Both the position numbers and the translations under genes were made by a program. A stretch of 64,000 nt of DNA from Tubiluchus corallicola (taxonomy: Eukaryota; Priapulida; Priapulimorpha; Priapulimorphida; Tubiluchidae): the NCBI GenBank assembly GCA_030141605.1, contig JAQGDQ010000278.1, forward strand, positions 186,001-250,000. Direction: 5' to 3'. How positions within the stretch are numbered: position 1 is the stretch's first letter; each line of letters starts with the position of its first letter. Shown piece after piece: positions 39,901 to 54,900 of this stretch. Under the pieces are notes generated by a model. That model did no database searches and had not been told where the DNA came from. It worked only from the letters and a program-made list of their open reading frames with translations.

Positions 39901-42900
39901 AACTGTAGGGTGTAGGAACGAATGATAATTAAGAGTTCCCGAAAGCATCTTCCTCAAAAAATGTGATAAAAAGACTTTATGAAGCAATAGACCTTTTACG
40001 AGCAAAACAGCAGGATATTATAGAACTGTGAAGAACATCAAAATTTATTTCATAAACAAATTGCAATTTATTTGTGACTAATATGTGTAAGAGGTATGAC
40101 AATATAAAAGTCATTAGGCAGTGTGATGCAGTCTATGTCTTAGGGTAAAGCATTATGTTAGCCTGTAATGATGTTAGCCTATAAGCCTGGCCACACACCT
40201 AAACATTCTAAAGTTCTGATAAACATAGTCAATGATTAACGAAAACACATCAGCAGTGGGGAGCAAGAACAGCAAAAGCCATACTGTCTACACCAGGAAG
40301 AAGAACATTATTTCCCAAGCAATAAATGCTGTCCTCGGAATGGTTTGAAATGTTGTGTTGATATTTGACAGCAGGATAACAGGGCTGTAATTGGCAGATC
40401 AGTTACTTCGCCTTTAGGTGCAAGGATAAGCAAAGCTAATTTTCTCGAAGTCTGATTAAACGTTTACTAGGTAATACCAAATAACGAAAAGCACGTAGTC
40501 AAAATTGAAGAAAGAAGCAGGCCCCAGCTTATCAGTTTCAAAGATTTTAAGTGGTTCTGTCCACCAGATTTGATAGACCCAATCTAGGGTCCATTGACTA
40601 GAAATTGCCTATCTTGCACCTTACAGACACCAACAATTAAATCAATGGTTAAATAATATGTAATTTACAACTTAAAATATAAAAATTACAAAAACAGCTT
40701 ATTATGCAAGTTAGCTATATAATTATAAGTAGTTATAGTCATATTTAGCACTACAGAACATAATTTAAATACTTACCCAGCTTCATTATAATAAGGCTCG
40801 GCGACTAGAATTAAACCCTGAATAGAGAGAAGCACTTGGAGCAAATTTGAACTTTTTGTCCACATCTCAGTACCCTGTAATAGTTTTAAATTTTTACGAA
40901 CAGTAGATTCAGATAAAAAAATAATATAGTACACTGCATTTGGACAGAAATAAAAATAATTAATCTTATTTCAATCAAGGGCAACAGTTAGACAAAGTTA
41001 AACAGATCTAAACCTAAAGTTCAAGTGTAATAAAATTATGACATTTGAAGAATGTGTTGGATTTTTCTTACACTGCACAAAAATACAAAAACTATTGTTC
41101 CCTATAACGTTCCCTGGTGAACGATGCTGTCAAAAGCTAAATTGCTTCATGCAGTTCAAAGTGATACTGATTATTTAAAAAATATCATTGGCAAAACTAT
41201 AAGAAGTAAGCAGATTGTCCATTACATTTTACTTTTCCAAAAATGAAAGTGAAAGAACAATATTTTTCAACTAGTAAGGCAGTATGCAAGTAATGTGAAT
41301 AGCAAAATAATATGGCTGCCTTCTAAAATCACAAGAGACGTGGTTAGGAAATTTTCCAGAATGAAACGCACGGAGGAAGCTTGTTTAAGTAAATGTCAAA
41401 TACAGTAGGTGCCGCTTAATAGACTCATGAGTTAATGGACTCAATCGCTTAATTGACTCAAAAACGTCTGGTACGGGCCGCTTCTATTCAAATGTACACG
41501 AAAACTGTCGGCAAACAACTCTGCATAACTGACTCAATATTTTTGCTTCACATAATTAAAATAAGACATTTGTACGGGCCCAAAGAGCTTTTACTACTCT
41601 TATGTTATCTTTGCATCCATTTTGTGGACTATACCATATGTAAAAACAATCATGTTAAGATACCGTTTTGTTTCTAAGTAGGTACGTTTATCATGCGCTA
41701 ATACGCTAGGGTAGCAGTTTTGCTTTGAATCTGTTACCCACTCGTCCACTGCAACTTACCTCATTACCCAAGTATCTCTGGAAGCTAAACGCTTAATCAC
41801 TTGTCTAGCGGTTTCCCTTTGAAGCTCTTTTTGCAAATCACACTTTCAGGCTTAATCAGTTAACAGTCAAAGATGCAGGTACAGTAATCAGTTAGTATCA
41901 GACGAAACCACTAGCGATTTTCAACGCTTTTATAATTATGAGAACTTTGTGAGTCAACTTCTTTGCGAGAAAATAAAGCAACTTACTTTCAAGGAACTTT
42001 TGTAATTTTTGCAAATAAATAGACTTGTGTGATTTAGAAAAATATACTTTTTAATTTATTGTTAATTCACTAATATAAATTAATATTTTTTAAATTTTTA
42101 ACTGCAAAAAGGAATTTAGGCATTACTTCGTTTCTAATATTCATTAAAGATCTTTGCAGTGTGTACTAAGCTGATGCCTCATACTTCTGCACCAGTGATA
42201 CTACAGCTATCGGTTAAAACGTTCAGTCGGTTAATTGGGTCAAAACACTTCGGTCCCAAAGTAAGTCTATTAAGCGGCGCCTACTGTAACTTTTAACTTT
42301 GCAAAAAATGAACTAAAGTAACATGGATAAAGGCCAAACTACTGTACATACTCGCATATAAGCCGAATTTAGAACTATAAAATACAATACTGAAATCAGG
42401 GGGTCGGCTTATATGCGCATGAAACAAAATGAACACAAGGACAGACACTAATGCCAATTTTCCAGCCACACATTTTCATCGCTATCTGACTCTTTATTTG
42501 GTTGTGTGTCACCAGTGGTGTATTGGAGGGGGATCGTGGGGGATCGCCGTCCACCCACTTTTTTTTTTTTAGAAAAAATTCACATTTCAATAAATGTCTG
42601 CTTTTTGTATTCATTAGATAAAAAAATATTAAAAATGTATACGGGTTTAATATTAAATCTACTTGTTTTCATTTTTTCAAAAAAACGGTTTTAAATAATG
42701 TCAATTTCTTTCAAATTTGTGAATGTAAAATTGTAAGTCTTGAGACTAGCCGTCCACCTACTTTTTATTTAGCAATACACCACTGTGTGTCACCAGTTGC
42801 GAGCCGTAACCAAGCCGACGTCATCAGCCAATTGGTAGGCAGCGCGTGGGGAGACGAGGGTCACGTAGCTTATAGAAGAACAGCAAACCAATGAAGGCAA

Positions 42901-45900
42901 ACTGAGGCAAACGTGAGCACGCGGCCACAGAATTTAAAAGTGTGCTGAATTTTGATAATTTTAGTTGTAAAATTTCTATGAACCAAAAATACCCAATTAA
43001 CAAAATGTGACAAAAAGGGATTAATTTTGTTGATTGGGTATCGAGTAAAATTAGACAAGTTGATGGTCGGCTTATATACGGGTTTTTGCAAAAACTGGCC
43101 ATTTTAAAGCAGTTTTAGGGGGTCGGCTTATATGCGATGTAGGCTTATATGCGAGTATATACGGTTAGTATTTTTAATAATGACTAAGTCATAACAGGCA
43201 GTTTCGGTAAATTAGAACAGCACATAAATTGTACAGTATGTCCTCGCCTAACGACGCTAATGCATTCTAGCAAAATGCAACGTTAAGCGAAACATCGTTA
43301 AACGAAGCCAAGACTTCCATAGAAAAAAAATGTAGAGGAATTGAAATATGTTCTAAAGGCAAAAATCAATGCCAGTTAAATCATATAAATTAAACGTTTT
43401 ATGAGTTTTTGCTCATAACGCAATATGCACTGTTTTAATGTATCAAATTAGGTAAAAAAGTTCTTGATAAAATAAAAGCTGGCTTTTTACAAAGTAAAAA
43501 CTTATCATCAAAACGAAACTTCGCTCAAAGTTATTAAGCGAGGACTTACTGTATATTACTTAAATGGAAGTAAATAAAGAACAGATTACAGTTGCATCAT
43601 AATATATGGGAACGCATTACAAGTCTTTTCGGTCTAAATGCAGACAAAATAAAACATGTAAGGTACGACAAACCTTTCCCGACCAAGTTCCAAGTAAACT
43701 AACACAAACTGTGCCATCTTCGTAAAGGTTTGGATTGAGTCGATCAGCAGTATATGATATGTAATGAAAAAGAGGTGGTCTGCTAGGATAGCTATCGGAC
43801 AGTCGGATATCAAAAAAGAACAGCCCATCTTCGTATGGTGTTTTCGCTGGGCCCACAATCATTGCAGAAAAAAGGTCGATGCGATCTTCAAACCCTTTCA
43901 TGATAATCCCATTTGGTAGATTGCAGAACAGCGTAGACTATGAGCAAACAATAAGAAATTCCAATGATAATTTTAATAAAAAAGAAAAACATGACACCTA
44001 TCTACCAGCATTTACTAATTACACAAATTTTGTGCAACATTTTAGCAATAAAATTTGCTAATGATAGGTCATGATTTCTATAAAACACAGCATATAACAT
44101 CATGTTCTTGCTACAGTTGCATTGCCAAATTCTGTTGGAAAGCACATTATAGAGCCAAGTGCAAATTTTATTATTTTTTATTTAATTTAATATAATTTAA
44201 GTTATTAACACTCAATTGGAATTTATAGACAATGTACAAATATATAACAATACTATACATTACAACACAATAAAAAATTACATTAAAATAAATAAAATTT
44301 TTGAGTAACACAATTAGGAGACACAAAGAGAATAAGTGCTTACATATGTCTCTTATATTTGAGAAGTATGCGTTAGAATATAGAAAATCGAAAAGTAGAA
44401 ATTGGGTGTAAAGGCCTTAGAGCCGGGCTATTCTAAATGGGGTTGAGTCTCATAGAAACAGTTATCACTGAATTTAAGTAAATACTGCGACCAAGGCCGA
44501 ATTATCCTATAGGCTAGTATAGGCTGCAGCCTAGGGCTCCTCAAGATTGAGGGCCCTCGAGCTTTGGTAACATTTAGTAAAAAATCTGTTTTTCCATTAT
44601 GGTTGTGTTGAAATATGTGATAATTCTGTTTGCAATAAATAGTAAAACAGTGGTATTTCTTACAGAATATTTTTAATGACAAGTAAAAGATTGCAATTCT
44701 AGTTTATTTAAAGATTTGTAATAAGTTCACTTCAATTTGTACAAATGTTGCTAAATTATATCACAAGTAAAAATATTCAAGATGGAGTTAGAGGGTGGCT
44801 TCGTCTGAGGAGGCCCATAATTTCATTAGCCTAGGGGCAACAAACACCATAATCCGACCCAGACTGCAGTATCCTCTGGCAAGTCATCTTCAGTGTATTA
44901 GGTTTGTTTTTGCACACTAGAAAAGGATGCCAAGACAGAAATACATTTATCCATTGATGTCTTTATTTGTTTATACATGGTACACTGCTCTATATATGGA
45001 CAGTTGTGGCAGGACCAGAGACTAGTTAATTATCAACACTAATCTTCTGAGATGAGAAATTTTTTTTGGATATTTAATGCAGCCTACCTCAATGAGTGTA
45101 ACAGCCAGAATTAGTGACTAAAACCACATGTAATGAAGTTGCAAATCACAGTCGCTAAGGATACACTGTGACCACTTCGCTATCTGCTTGCCAAAATAGT
45201 GCCTTCTGAATAACACAGAACATCAGTTCTACTTCTTCAAAGTTAGACTAACTCACCTCATTTTTTACAGCAGCCAGAAATGATTTTCTGTTAAATGGTT
45301 GTGAAATGCTATTCTTAAATCTGTGTGAATCAGGTGTGGTCTCCAAGATGCTGTATTCTGCAAAAAGAAAAAACATTCAAAAGAATAAAACTACTCGTGT
45401 CTACGGTGGAATATACTAACAGTTTGTTAGTAGCAGTGGTGGTGGTGGTGGCGGCAGCGGTGGCAGCAGCAGTAGCAGTAGTCGTAGTAGTAGTAGTAGA
45501 GTAGAGCGGCAGTAGCAGTAGTAGTAATTGTAGTAGTACTAGTACCAGTAGTAGTAGTACTAGTATCAGTAGTAGTAGTAGCAGTAGCAGCAGTAGTAGT
45601 AGCAGTAGCAGCAGCAGTAGTAGTAGCAGTAGTAGCAGCAGCAGCAGCAGTAGTAGTAAAAATTTTTATTTGCCTTTAAAACCACTGACCAATCATACTT
45701 TCAACATTGCAGGATGAGAGAGATGCGAGAAGCTTGCGCACTAAATTTGAGGACACAACAGATTCTTTACTGTTCCAGCTGTAGTGCTTTATGTAAAGAA
45801 TTGCTCTGTACTACTCATTGTGTATACTCAGTGCTCTGTATACTCACGGTGGCCTACATCATTATATTCATTAAGGCGTTAGAAACCCATTCAAGATAAA

Positions 45901-48900
45901 CCTATGCATCGGGGGTTCAATGAATGACGCTATTATAATAATTTCATTTAGGACATAGTCCAGGGATAACACCTTAAGTAACTTAATACTTATTTTCAGG
46001 GTGGTCCCGATTATTATTAACTACATGTTTCTTCGATAAACCTGTGTGCTTGGTCGAAGAACCAGTGGTACCACTTTTTAAGTCTTTGGTATGACTCGGT
46101 CGGGAGTTGAACTTGCAACCTCTCGGGGCAGGGAGGTAAGCGAGCACGCTGCCATTGAGCTACACCACCCGGTACCAATTTTAACAAAAATGTAACTCTA
46201 GCTTTTTTTCCACCAACATCTTCAAATGCTTTTAATCACAACACTGAGAAGGGAAAGGCAATTTATAGTCTATAGTCTATCTATAGTCTCTGTAGATTTC
46301 TTTAATAACAATGTGAATCCCGAATTTAAATTTTGAAATAGTAAATTGCAAACTCTAAATAAAGACTATCTCGCAAACGGTGACGAGGATAGGCTCTCTA
46401 AAAACTGAAGTGATGTGAATATTAACAAAAATATAAACTATGTATAAATTATACCATACATAAAATACGAACCTTCATGTTGACTGCCTCTTTCTAAAGG
46501 CACATTTTCGCTGTCTGCTCGTTTGTTGGTTGCTCTTGCATCTGGAGTTTGAGTGAATTCATCAGCAGATCTTCTATTGACTTCATCTCTCATCAGAAGA
46601 AGCTGTCCTTCTAACAGTACCAGTAGTGCTGATATTTGTTTGTAATCTGTGCCGGTGTTATCAATGACTGTCCCTGTTTTGCCAGATTGTTTTACTTCGT
46701 CTGAAAGCTCTTTTTTAAGAATTGGCGTATTCTGACTGTCCCCTGATTGACAGTCATTCACGGATGCAGCACCGATGCACGAAGCATCATCAGAACCAGT
46801 AACATTGAGATTTTCTGTTGTTGTGTCAACTTCTTCTTCTTGCGAGGAATCCTTAGGATGAGAATTGTTTGCTGTTTTAAGTACATCCTGGAGATTCTGC
46901 ACAAAACGACTTGTCAAATTTCTGTGCATCAAGAGTTTTAACTCTCTGATTTGTCGCTCAAAAATATTCTTGTCGAAAAAGTGCGTTTTCAGTGCCCTGA
47001 AAACATACAAAAAACTATCATTTGCATTTTGTTTGTTTGAAAAGACCAGATCAATGCAAGGTGGCAAATAATTAACTAAACAAGCTAAAATTGAGCTCTT
47101 CATAAATGATTTAAAATTGGTAATAGTTATCAAGATATCTGGTTAACAAGAGGCAATAAAAACCAATACAGCATAACACTTCAGTTAATATTTTGTGGTG
47201 AGATGTTACTGATATATTTTATATACATCATAATATACAATCTTATTTCTGTTGAAAAGGCAATCGCATGCTAAAAACTAAGTTTTTCCATACCTGTCCA
47301 TATAACAACATTTCCTATATATGTCAAATATTTTTTCAGGTACATTATCATTGTATTCTCCACCCTTGAGAAAATCCCTCGCTATAGCAAGTTGCCTATT
47401 TACATCTGTTAGCTCAACTCTTTCCAAAGGTTCAGCATTGAAACATGAATCTCCGGCGGGAAATCTAAACAATATGAATGTATGAAAAGACCGTGTACTC
47501 GTTTATTTCAATATGGTCAGTGTGGAGATTAGTTTAGTTTAGTTTATTTGTCATCATTTATCATAATTACAGCACACATAGCATAAAATTACAATGTATA
47601 AAAATTTATATAAACAAGAATAAGCCATGTAGAACATACAGCGACAAGCATTACAAGTTGCACAAAATTTATTAAAATGAGTTCAAACTTATGTTTGGAA
47701 ATTAAAAAAATTATATATCTAAAACTGATCTTGAATCTCTCTGTTCTGCATCTAGGTAAATGGTATTTCAGATGGTGGTGAGTACTATATCTATGAGTAT
47801 ATGAGCATCTGGCACTAGAGTGTGAATTACATTATTAGGATTTCGAATTGAAAAGAACAACATTTTGCAAAAATTGACCTTGACCTTGTACTTACACTTC
47901 TTCATTATCACTGACAGATTTTTCAGATTCGGTTTCCCAGCTGTCTTCTGACTCTTCATCAAAAGGAATAACAGAATCCTGAAAAAAATTTCCTAAATTA
48001 ACAGAAAACAAGTTTTGGGGGCAAACCAAGAAAATAAGTTTGTTTTTGTTTCCTAGTTGTGGCGATCAAAGCCAAATGTACCAATAGCTTTAGGCAAAAA
48101 AGATGAATGTGCATGAGAGGAAATAAGAGTAACAACACAATATTCTAGAATGCTGGTTTTTAAAAAGGAGAACAATTATATGGATGCAAAAGCTGCAAGC
48201 TTTCTTTTCTACTTTGAATGTAAAACATTCTTCTACATTAAATAATGAACTCATGTTCATTTCATAATATCACCTTCTTAGTTAAAATTTTGTTTGGGCT
48301 CTTCAGAAGATAAGTTAAAGTTTTCTTCACGCAGCAAAAACCTGTCTCTTTATAAACCACAAAAAACAAAAGGCTAGAAAATATACAATGCAAAGGATCC
48401 CTAATTAAATTAAATTAAATCACGTAATATAAGAATTTTATTTTAATTGGTTATTCAGATACAAGTACATGTAGTCGCAAGTAACAGAACAGAAACTTGC
48501 AAGAAAGACAACATCTCCCTTTTGTCGTAATGAGTTGCCTACAGAAAAAGTAAATTGCATCAGTTTAAACAATTCTAACATGTCAATCAAAACTAGGGCA
48601 GCTGGAATTTTATAGGCCTGCAAACAGTGTAGCTACTGCAATAAAATTATGAATCTATATTTTTTATCTTTTAGTAAATAAATAATGTAGGTACAACTAT
48701 GAGCAACAAAACTCAAAAAATGGTTGATCAATATAAGCAACGAATTATTGATTTGTGTTTCTGGAACATAACTAAACCTTCTACACTATATCCTACAGAA
48801 AGTATAACTTCATTTAACAATGTTTCACTAATAAGTATGTTTTGCTGGAACTTTCATAACACACTAGTAACGTATTTAATAAATAAAAGTTAATAACGAC

Positions 48901-51900
48901 AAGTTTTTAAGTTACAAGTAAAATGATGGTATGACGGAAACTAGATAGAAAGTTATTACTGTCTTTAATACAAAAAAAAAGAATTACTGGGTTTTGAACT
49001 CACCTCTGTGATGATGTAAACGTCTTGAGGCCAGCAAGCGCAAGTAGTTCCATTGGTCCATGACATCAGAAGTTGGCCATTGGGTTGATTATCTATTATC
49101 TGTCCTGCACAGCAACCAGAAAGATGCTATAAACAATAAAAAAACTATTGATCTCGTTTTATAACAAAATTTTTCTTGGTGATTTACTCTTGGTCTGCTG
49201 CTGGCAAAAGCTGACATCGATATCTCTTACTGTAGAAAAAAAAATCAATCTGGAACTGTAAAACTTTACACAAGTGGTTTTGACTGAAATTTTCACATGG
49301 TAGAAAAGATTCATACAATTACAGAAATATTCAAAGCTACAGAGTGTTACTATAATACAGCCCCTAATCTGACCAATTTCAGTATTTGACATTTATCCAC
49401 AATATACTGTGAAAGTAACCACACTATTGAAATATATTGACTGCGTATTTACTAGCTATCAGAACTGTATTTTTACTATACACTTGGACTTTAACAACGT
49501 TTATGATATGAAGTTGTGTATGACCTCAAAATATTTTTAGCAAAGCATTTGATTAATCACAGTGTGATTAGTGACATGATATTCTTATATAGGGAGTATT
49601 TAAATTCTATTTATTCAAAAAATGTGGTAAAAATAAACAATAGTTTAGACATTAAATTAAAAACAATTGTATGGATACCAAAACAAAATTTAGTATTATT
49701 GAGTGTGCTTATCAATCTTTGTAATGTCACTCCTTAATTTTCCATACAGCAGGAAATTATTGTAAATGCCTGACAAGCTAGTATTATATTTTGTCTATGC
49801 CACATGATGCATATAATAATCCCATGCAGTTCAATTAATACCCTTAATCCATTAGAATCAGTAAAAAACAATGGCATACAGGTAAATCAACTATGCAGAC
49901 AGCACATTCTCCCGTCCGGTATGCAGACAGCACCTGATGGTCTTTGATGTCGTAAACACTGACTGTTGACTTTCGGACAACTTTCGGAGCTTTGCCAAAT
50001 CCGGTAGTAAAGCTCATCCACTGTATGTCAGCCATTCGTCCACGAAAGTCCACCTTCTGGACTACTCCGAACTCAATATCACTTTCTGAAAAACAATTTT
50101 ACACTGTGACAGCGCTTAAAGATAACAATAACTTCATGAACCAAATGAATAAAACAATATGGGAATACTCACCATTTTTCACTTCTGAGACAAAATCACC
50201 AGGAAAAAATTCATGATCATCTAGATGGAGAATTGGATATAAATCTGTTGATGACACGTTTTGTGTTACTTTGCCATCCTATAAACGAATGTAAATTGAA
50301 TCAACAAAGCAAATCCTCTAAAATGAAACAATGAACTGGCAAGCTTTCTTTGTAGCGTTGGGTCAGCCCCTTATACAACAAATATTTCAAAATTCTGAAA
50401 ACAAAATGAGTGGAATGCGATAAATAAATATAATTACACTGAAAGATAACTGAACTAATTATATGAAACATCATTAAACCAATTGGTGATGTGGAAAATG
50501 AATTTTTAAAATGAAAATAATAGCCAGCGCCCGCTTAAGCAAATATATGGCTTTTATTTAAACACAAACAACACAGGTATTGATTTGCAAATTTAAGAAA
50601 CTCTTTTGATAAAAAACTTCAACCAGAGCTTAATTATCAGCTTCTCTGCCCCTGCTACAATTTTTAAATGGTCTTTGTAGCTGCTCGTTTACTGCGTGTT
50701 TTCACATTTTGTGCAAAGGCTTCTCTTATTACCACCCATTGGCATTAGTCAGAGAATGAACTGCGTTCGAGTAACGTAATTTTTTTTTCTGCCATATGGC
50801 ATTGTACTACATGATCTGTAAGTTAACAATTTAGCATTTGTTTTGTTTGCTTTTCATTCTGCAGATTTTGTAATTTTCACACACTATGTTTTGATTAGTG
50901 AAATGCTACGTGATCATGATCATGTTATTGTCGAAACCTTGCAGAGGAGCAGATGTTTGTGTTTGAGTAAAAGCTATGTCTTTGTGTAAGTGGTTATTTT
51001 AATTATTACACCAATAAAAATTTAAACAAGTATTAACACAATTTAAATTTACACAATTTATACAAATTACTTTTAGTATCAGAGAGTTGTCTAAAATTTA
51101 CGATTTCTTACAAAGCCAATAAAAAAATAAAAATTGAAAATATTTGTTGACTTTATATCAGTGCCATTAGAACTGAGAATTTTTTTAAAGCCTTGGAGAA
51201 TTTCCATGTGCAGCCTACGAACTATTGTTAATGATGCATATTGTCTATAAATACTTTTATGTAATCCTACTGTACAAAACATACATTCACATTATAACTT
51301 GAAAATTTAAACTCCTGCATTGGGTACTAAATGTAGCCATTTTAACAAAAAAAATTTCTGCTTGTAAATTTAAATGAATTACATTAATACATTTACTTTG
51401 TGTAAAAACCAGGCAAATTATCAGCAGTAGGCAAGCCACTGGTATGGCAAAAATAAATTAAACAAATGTTACTAATTTGGCAATCTTAGCTACTGATGTA
51501 TCAGTATCATGGTATTATAATATTAAGCACAACATTTTAAGTACTGAGCAAGAATGCTGTCACCTGATAAAACTTTGTTTTACAATTTTTTAAAAATATA
51601 TTTTAAACTTTATTGATTTTTTCCCTTTGAAGAACACAGCTTAAATGTGCTTGAAATATTTAAATGATCGTTTAAAATCATGAGATGTATTTTGCGCCAC
51701 TGTAAGAAAAGCCATTAAATAAAAATTACTGACATTCTGCCAGCCATTTGTTCGAGTTACTTCAGTCAAAGTTCTCCTAATGCAAGAAGCTTTAGAGTAT
51801 GTCACTGCTTAGAACTTTCATTAAAACAATAGAAAATGTTTAACATTACGATCGTACCTGCCAAACGATTTCTACAAGGGTTTTTACTTTAGTCACTTCT

Positions 51901-54900
51901 ACACAGACTTTGCTTCCAGGTTTCAGTTGTAAGTTAGAGTAGGAAGCTTGCTTAGGTTTCCTGGTTTTATTTTTTCCACGTCTTGCTTTAGCAGAGTTTG
52001 ACAGTTTTCTCAGACTTTTCAAACTCTTTTCACCTTCTTTGGTTGTTGTTTTAGTCTGTCTCAAAGGCTTAACCTCATCTTCCAAATCCAGTTTAGCAAG
52101 ATTCACTTCAGGAGTTTCGCATTGCTTGTTGCTTTGTTTGCCACTGCTTTCAGCAGGTTTGATATGCTCGCCAAATTCCACAGTCGCAGATGATTCACCG
52201 GGTTTACTACTGTCCTCATTTTCATCCTCTGCATCCGCTTCATCACATTTTTCATTCTTCACAACCAAATTCAATGACGCATTAGGTAACTTACTCGGCA
52301 AGTTTGCCAAAACTTTCGCTTTTTCTGACGAATTCGCTATATCTTCACGGTTTACAACGTAATAGCATCGATCACCAAGCTGCAGACGACACGTTTCAAA
52401 GGAACTCACAAGCTTCATCCTGAAAACATTTAATGAACTGACAAAGCCTATTAAATCAAGTACAAATTAGTGGAACACATAACAGTAGGTACATGTCAAA
52501 AGTTGCATGGAGCTACTTAAGAAAGTAACAAGTTCTAATTAATTGGAAAAGCTGAGTATGCCTGGTAGGTCTACATTGGTTCCTGTTAAAAATCGAATAC
52601 AGACTGTAATGAAGGAAAAATGGAATGAAACGCATTCTGTACTTGAATGAAAAAATTGCAATGATATAAAAACATATTTATTCAGTGCTACTGCAAAAAT
52701 TTTCCAAGTTTTTGTTAATCTACCTATGGACCAAAAATTTATTTTGCTGCTAAAAGGTGGTGATTTTGAAATAACAAATTATTGCCAAAATTCGTTACCG
52801 AGTGTCTTATAAGATGAAATTTACAAAATTCAGCTTATCTGTTGTCTTACTTAATAGTGTAAGGTATCTAATGTAGACTGTAATTCTAATATTTTTTTTA
52901 AATGTAGTTTACCAGAATCCTGAATATAATGCTATGTTCTAATCTATGGCTGCAGTATAATTGTTTTGAAAATCATACACGACTGCACAGAAACAGCAAT
53001 AGTTTATTTAAATGACAAGACAATGATTCTTTAGCCCACGGTACCAAGCCCTATTACATACCTCTCTAAATCACTTCCCTCAATTACATAACTTGGAGGA
53101 ACAACGTCTATCAAATTGCGGTTATCCTCACAGAAACTTCGACAATACCAGTGTACTTCTACAGACACCAGCTTCACCTTTAAGCAAGAAAGTGTTTTAT
53201 TAAAATATAGTAAGCAGCGCTCAGAACAATTTTATCTTGACAAATTTTCTTTGCAAACATCAATTGTCTTTTAAATGACCTAGGTCAATCAGGCTGAGAA
53301 AAAAATAAGAAAAAAAGAATAAGTGGGAGTGGCCTGATGAGTGAAGATGAACTTGACAATAATAGCCATATTTAGTTACTAACTGTAGGTATCTGACCAG
53401 ATGTTAGTTTGCACAAAATGTTTTTAAGTAACCCAGGCACAGTAGGTAACCCATAACATACACCTAAACGAGTATTAACGTAAACTATATTAACATATAT
53501 AGTTTAGGCCTATATACCTTCCATAGAAAATAGTGTGTAGGCCCGAAGATGCACCCCAGGTATTGCAAATGCAATATCAGTAATATTATATGAAAAGATG
53601 AAATAACGCTGGACAGCGGACATGCAGTAAATAATTCTTCTACAGGCCTTTTCTTTTCTTTGTTTGCATATGATTACACAAACTCAAACCTTTAACAGAC
53701 TTAAAATGTAAATAAATTGGCACTGAGTACTGAGACTGATCTTCTCTTATGTTCCAGTCATGAACTGTTAACTCAGAAAAACTCAGTCTGTGTGAGATCA
53801 CTGCAAGGCTAGCAACACAACTCACAAAACTCTGTAATGCAACATTTAATAGACTCACTGTTAATAGAATCAGTCGCTTAAATTCCTAATGCAGATATTT
53901 AAAAACATTAATTTATAAAGTGAATTAATAAAAAAAAGAAAATGAAAAAGTTTACATTTCTAAATCACACAAGTCTTTTTATTTACAAAAATTCATTTAA
54001 GGTCAGCTGCTTCATTTTTTTTCAAAGTTGGGTCACAAAGTTCTCACTTCGAAGTCGCAAAGAATATTGGCAGATTACAGTACCTGCATCCATGGCATAA
54101 CAGTAACAGTTAACTGATTAAATGTTCTGTGCTGGATCAAAACATTTCCATCCCAGTGTGAGACAAAAAAATGACAAGCAAGCTACAAACAGTTACGGCA
54201 GTACTGCATCACACAAATTACCTCTTCAACAACGACAACAAGTTTTGCCTTCGGCTTTTTCCTTGTTGCTTCCATCTCACTAGTAACACAAATCCAACGG
54301 GCATCCTCGAAATCTGACACGCAACCGCCAAGTTGTTGACCGACATAGAAGTCTTCATTTGCGAACTCGCTGTCTTCATCACGTTGTTCTTTCACATCTT
54401 CCAGTTTGTCCAATGCTGATGTCCCAGGCATGCTGAGTCTGTAAAAAAAAACGAAACTGTTGTGGAAATTTTTTTGTAGGTATATGCCAACCATTGCCCT
54501 CTGTTGTAAAGAAATCACAAGATCAAAACAATGAGTAAATATGTCGAAATAAGTGAATGTTCGACATCTTGACAAAATTGAGGCTGATAAACAGTTGAAA
54601 TAAAACACACCTAACTGTCCTCTATACTTAAACAGAATATCACAGAATACTACACATTAAAATTATTTCAACTTTTATTTTTATAAAATTTTACGGAATC
54701 TGCGGAATTGCTCAAATCTCATGAAAATGCTCACATAACTGCAATGCAAAAGAGATGGAAATGTGTTACACGTCTACTTTCCATGAGCGCTAACACACAA
54801 AAGGGACGAACAATTGCATCTTCACTCGAAAACGTGCGTGACCGACACATACAAAGACACGCCATCGAATTTTGTAATTTTGTACGCTAGTATGGCTGTT

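Noticed and set aside
46103-46172. A functional tRNA gene on the minus strand
   Set aside because: A and B boxes are present, but the arms do not form a full cloverleaf and a non-tRNA body follows directly, so a SINE fits better.
47527-47830. Possible LINE 3' UTR (TTTAGTTTAGTTTATTTGTC), with a vaguely similar AT-rich tract at 44160-44400
   Set aside because: Similarity is limited to AT-rich words and no coding remnant is visible, so it is not listed as an element.
52039-52362. A 107-codon plus-strand frame rich in Ser and Leu
   Set aside because: It is the antisense shadow of UBE2O exon 51858-52419.
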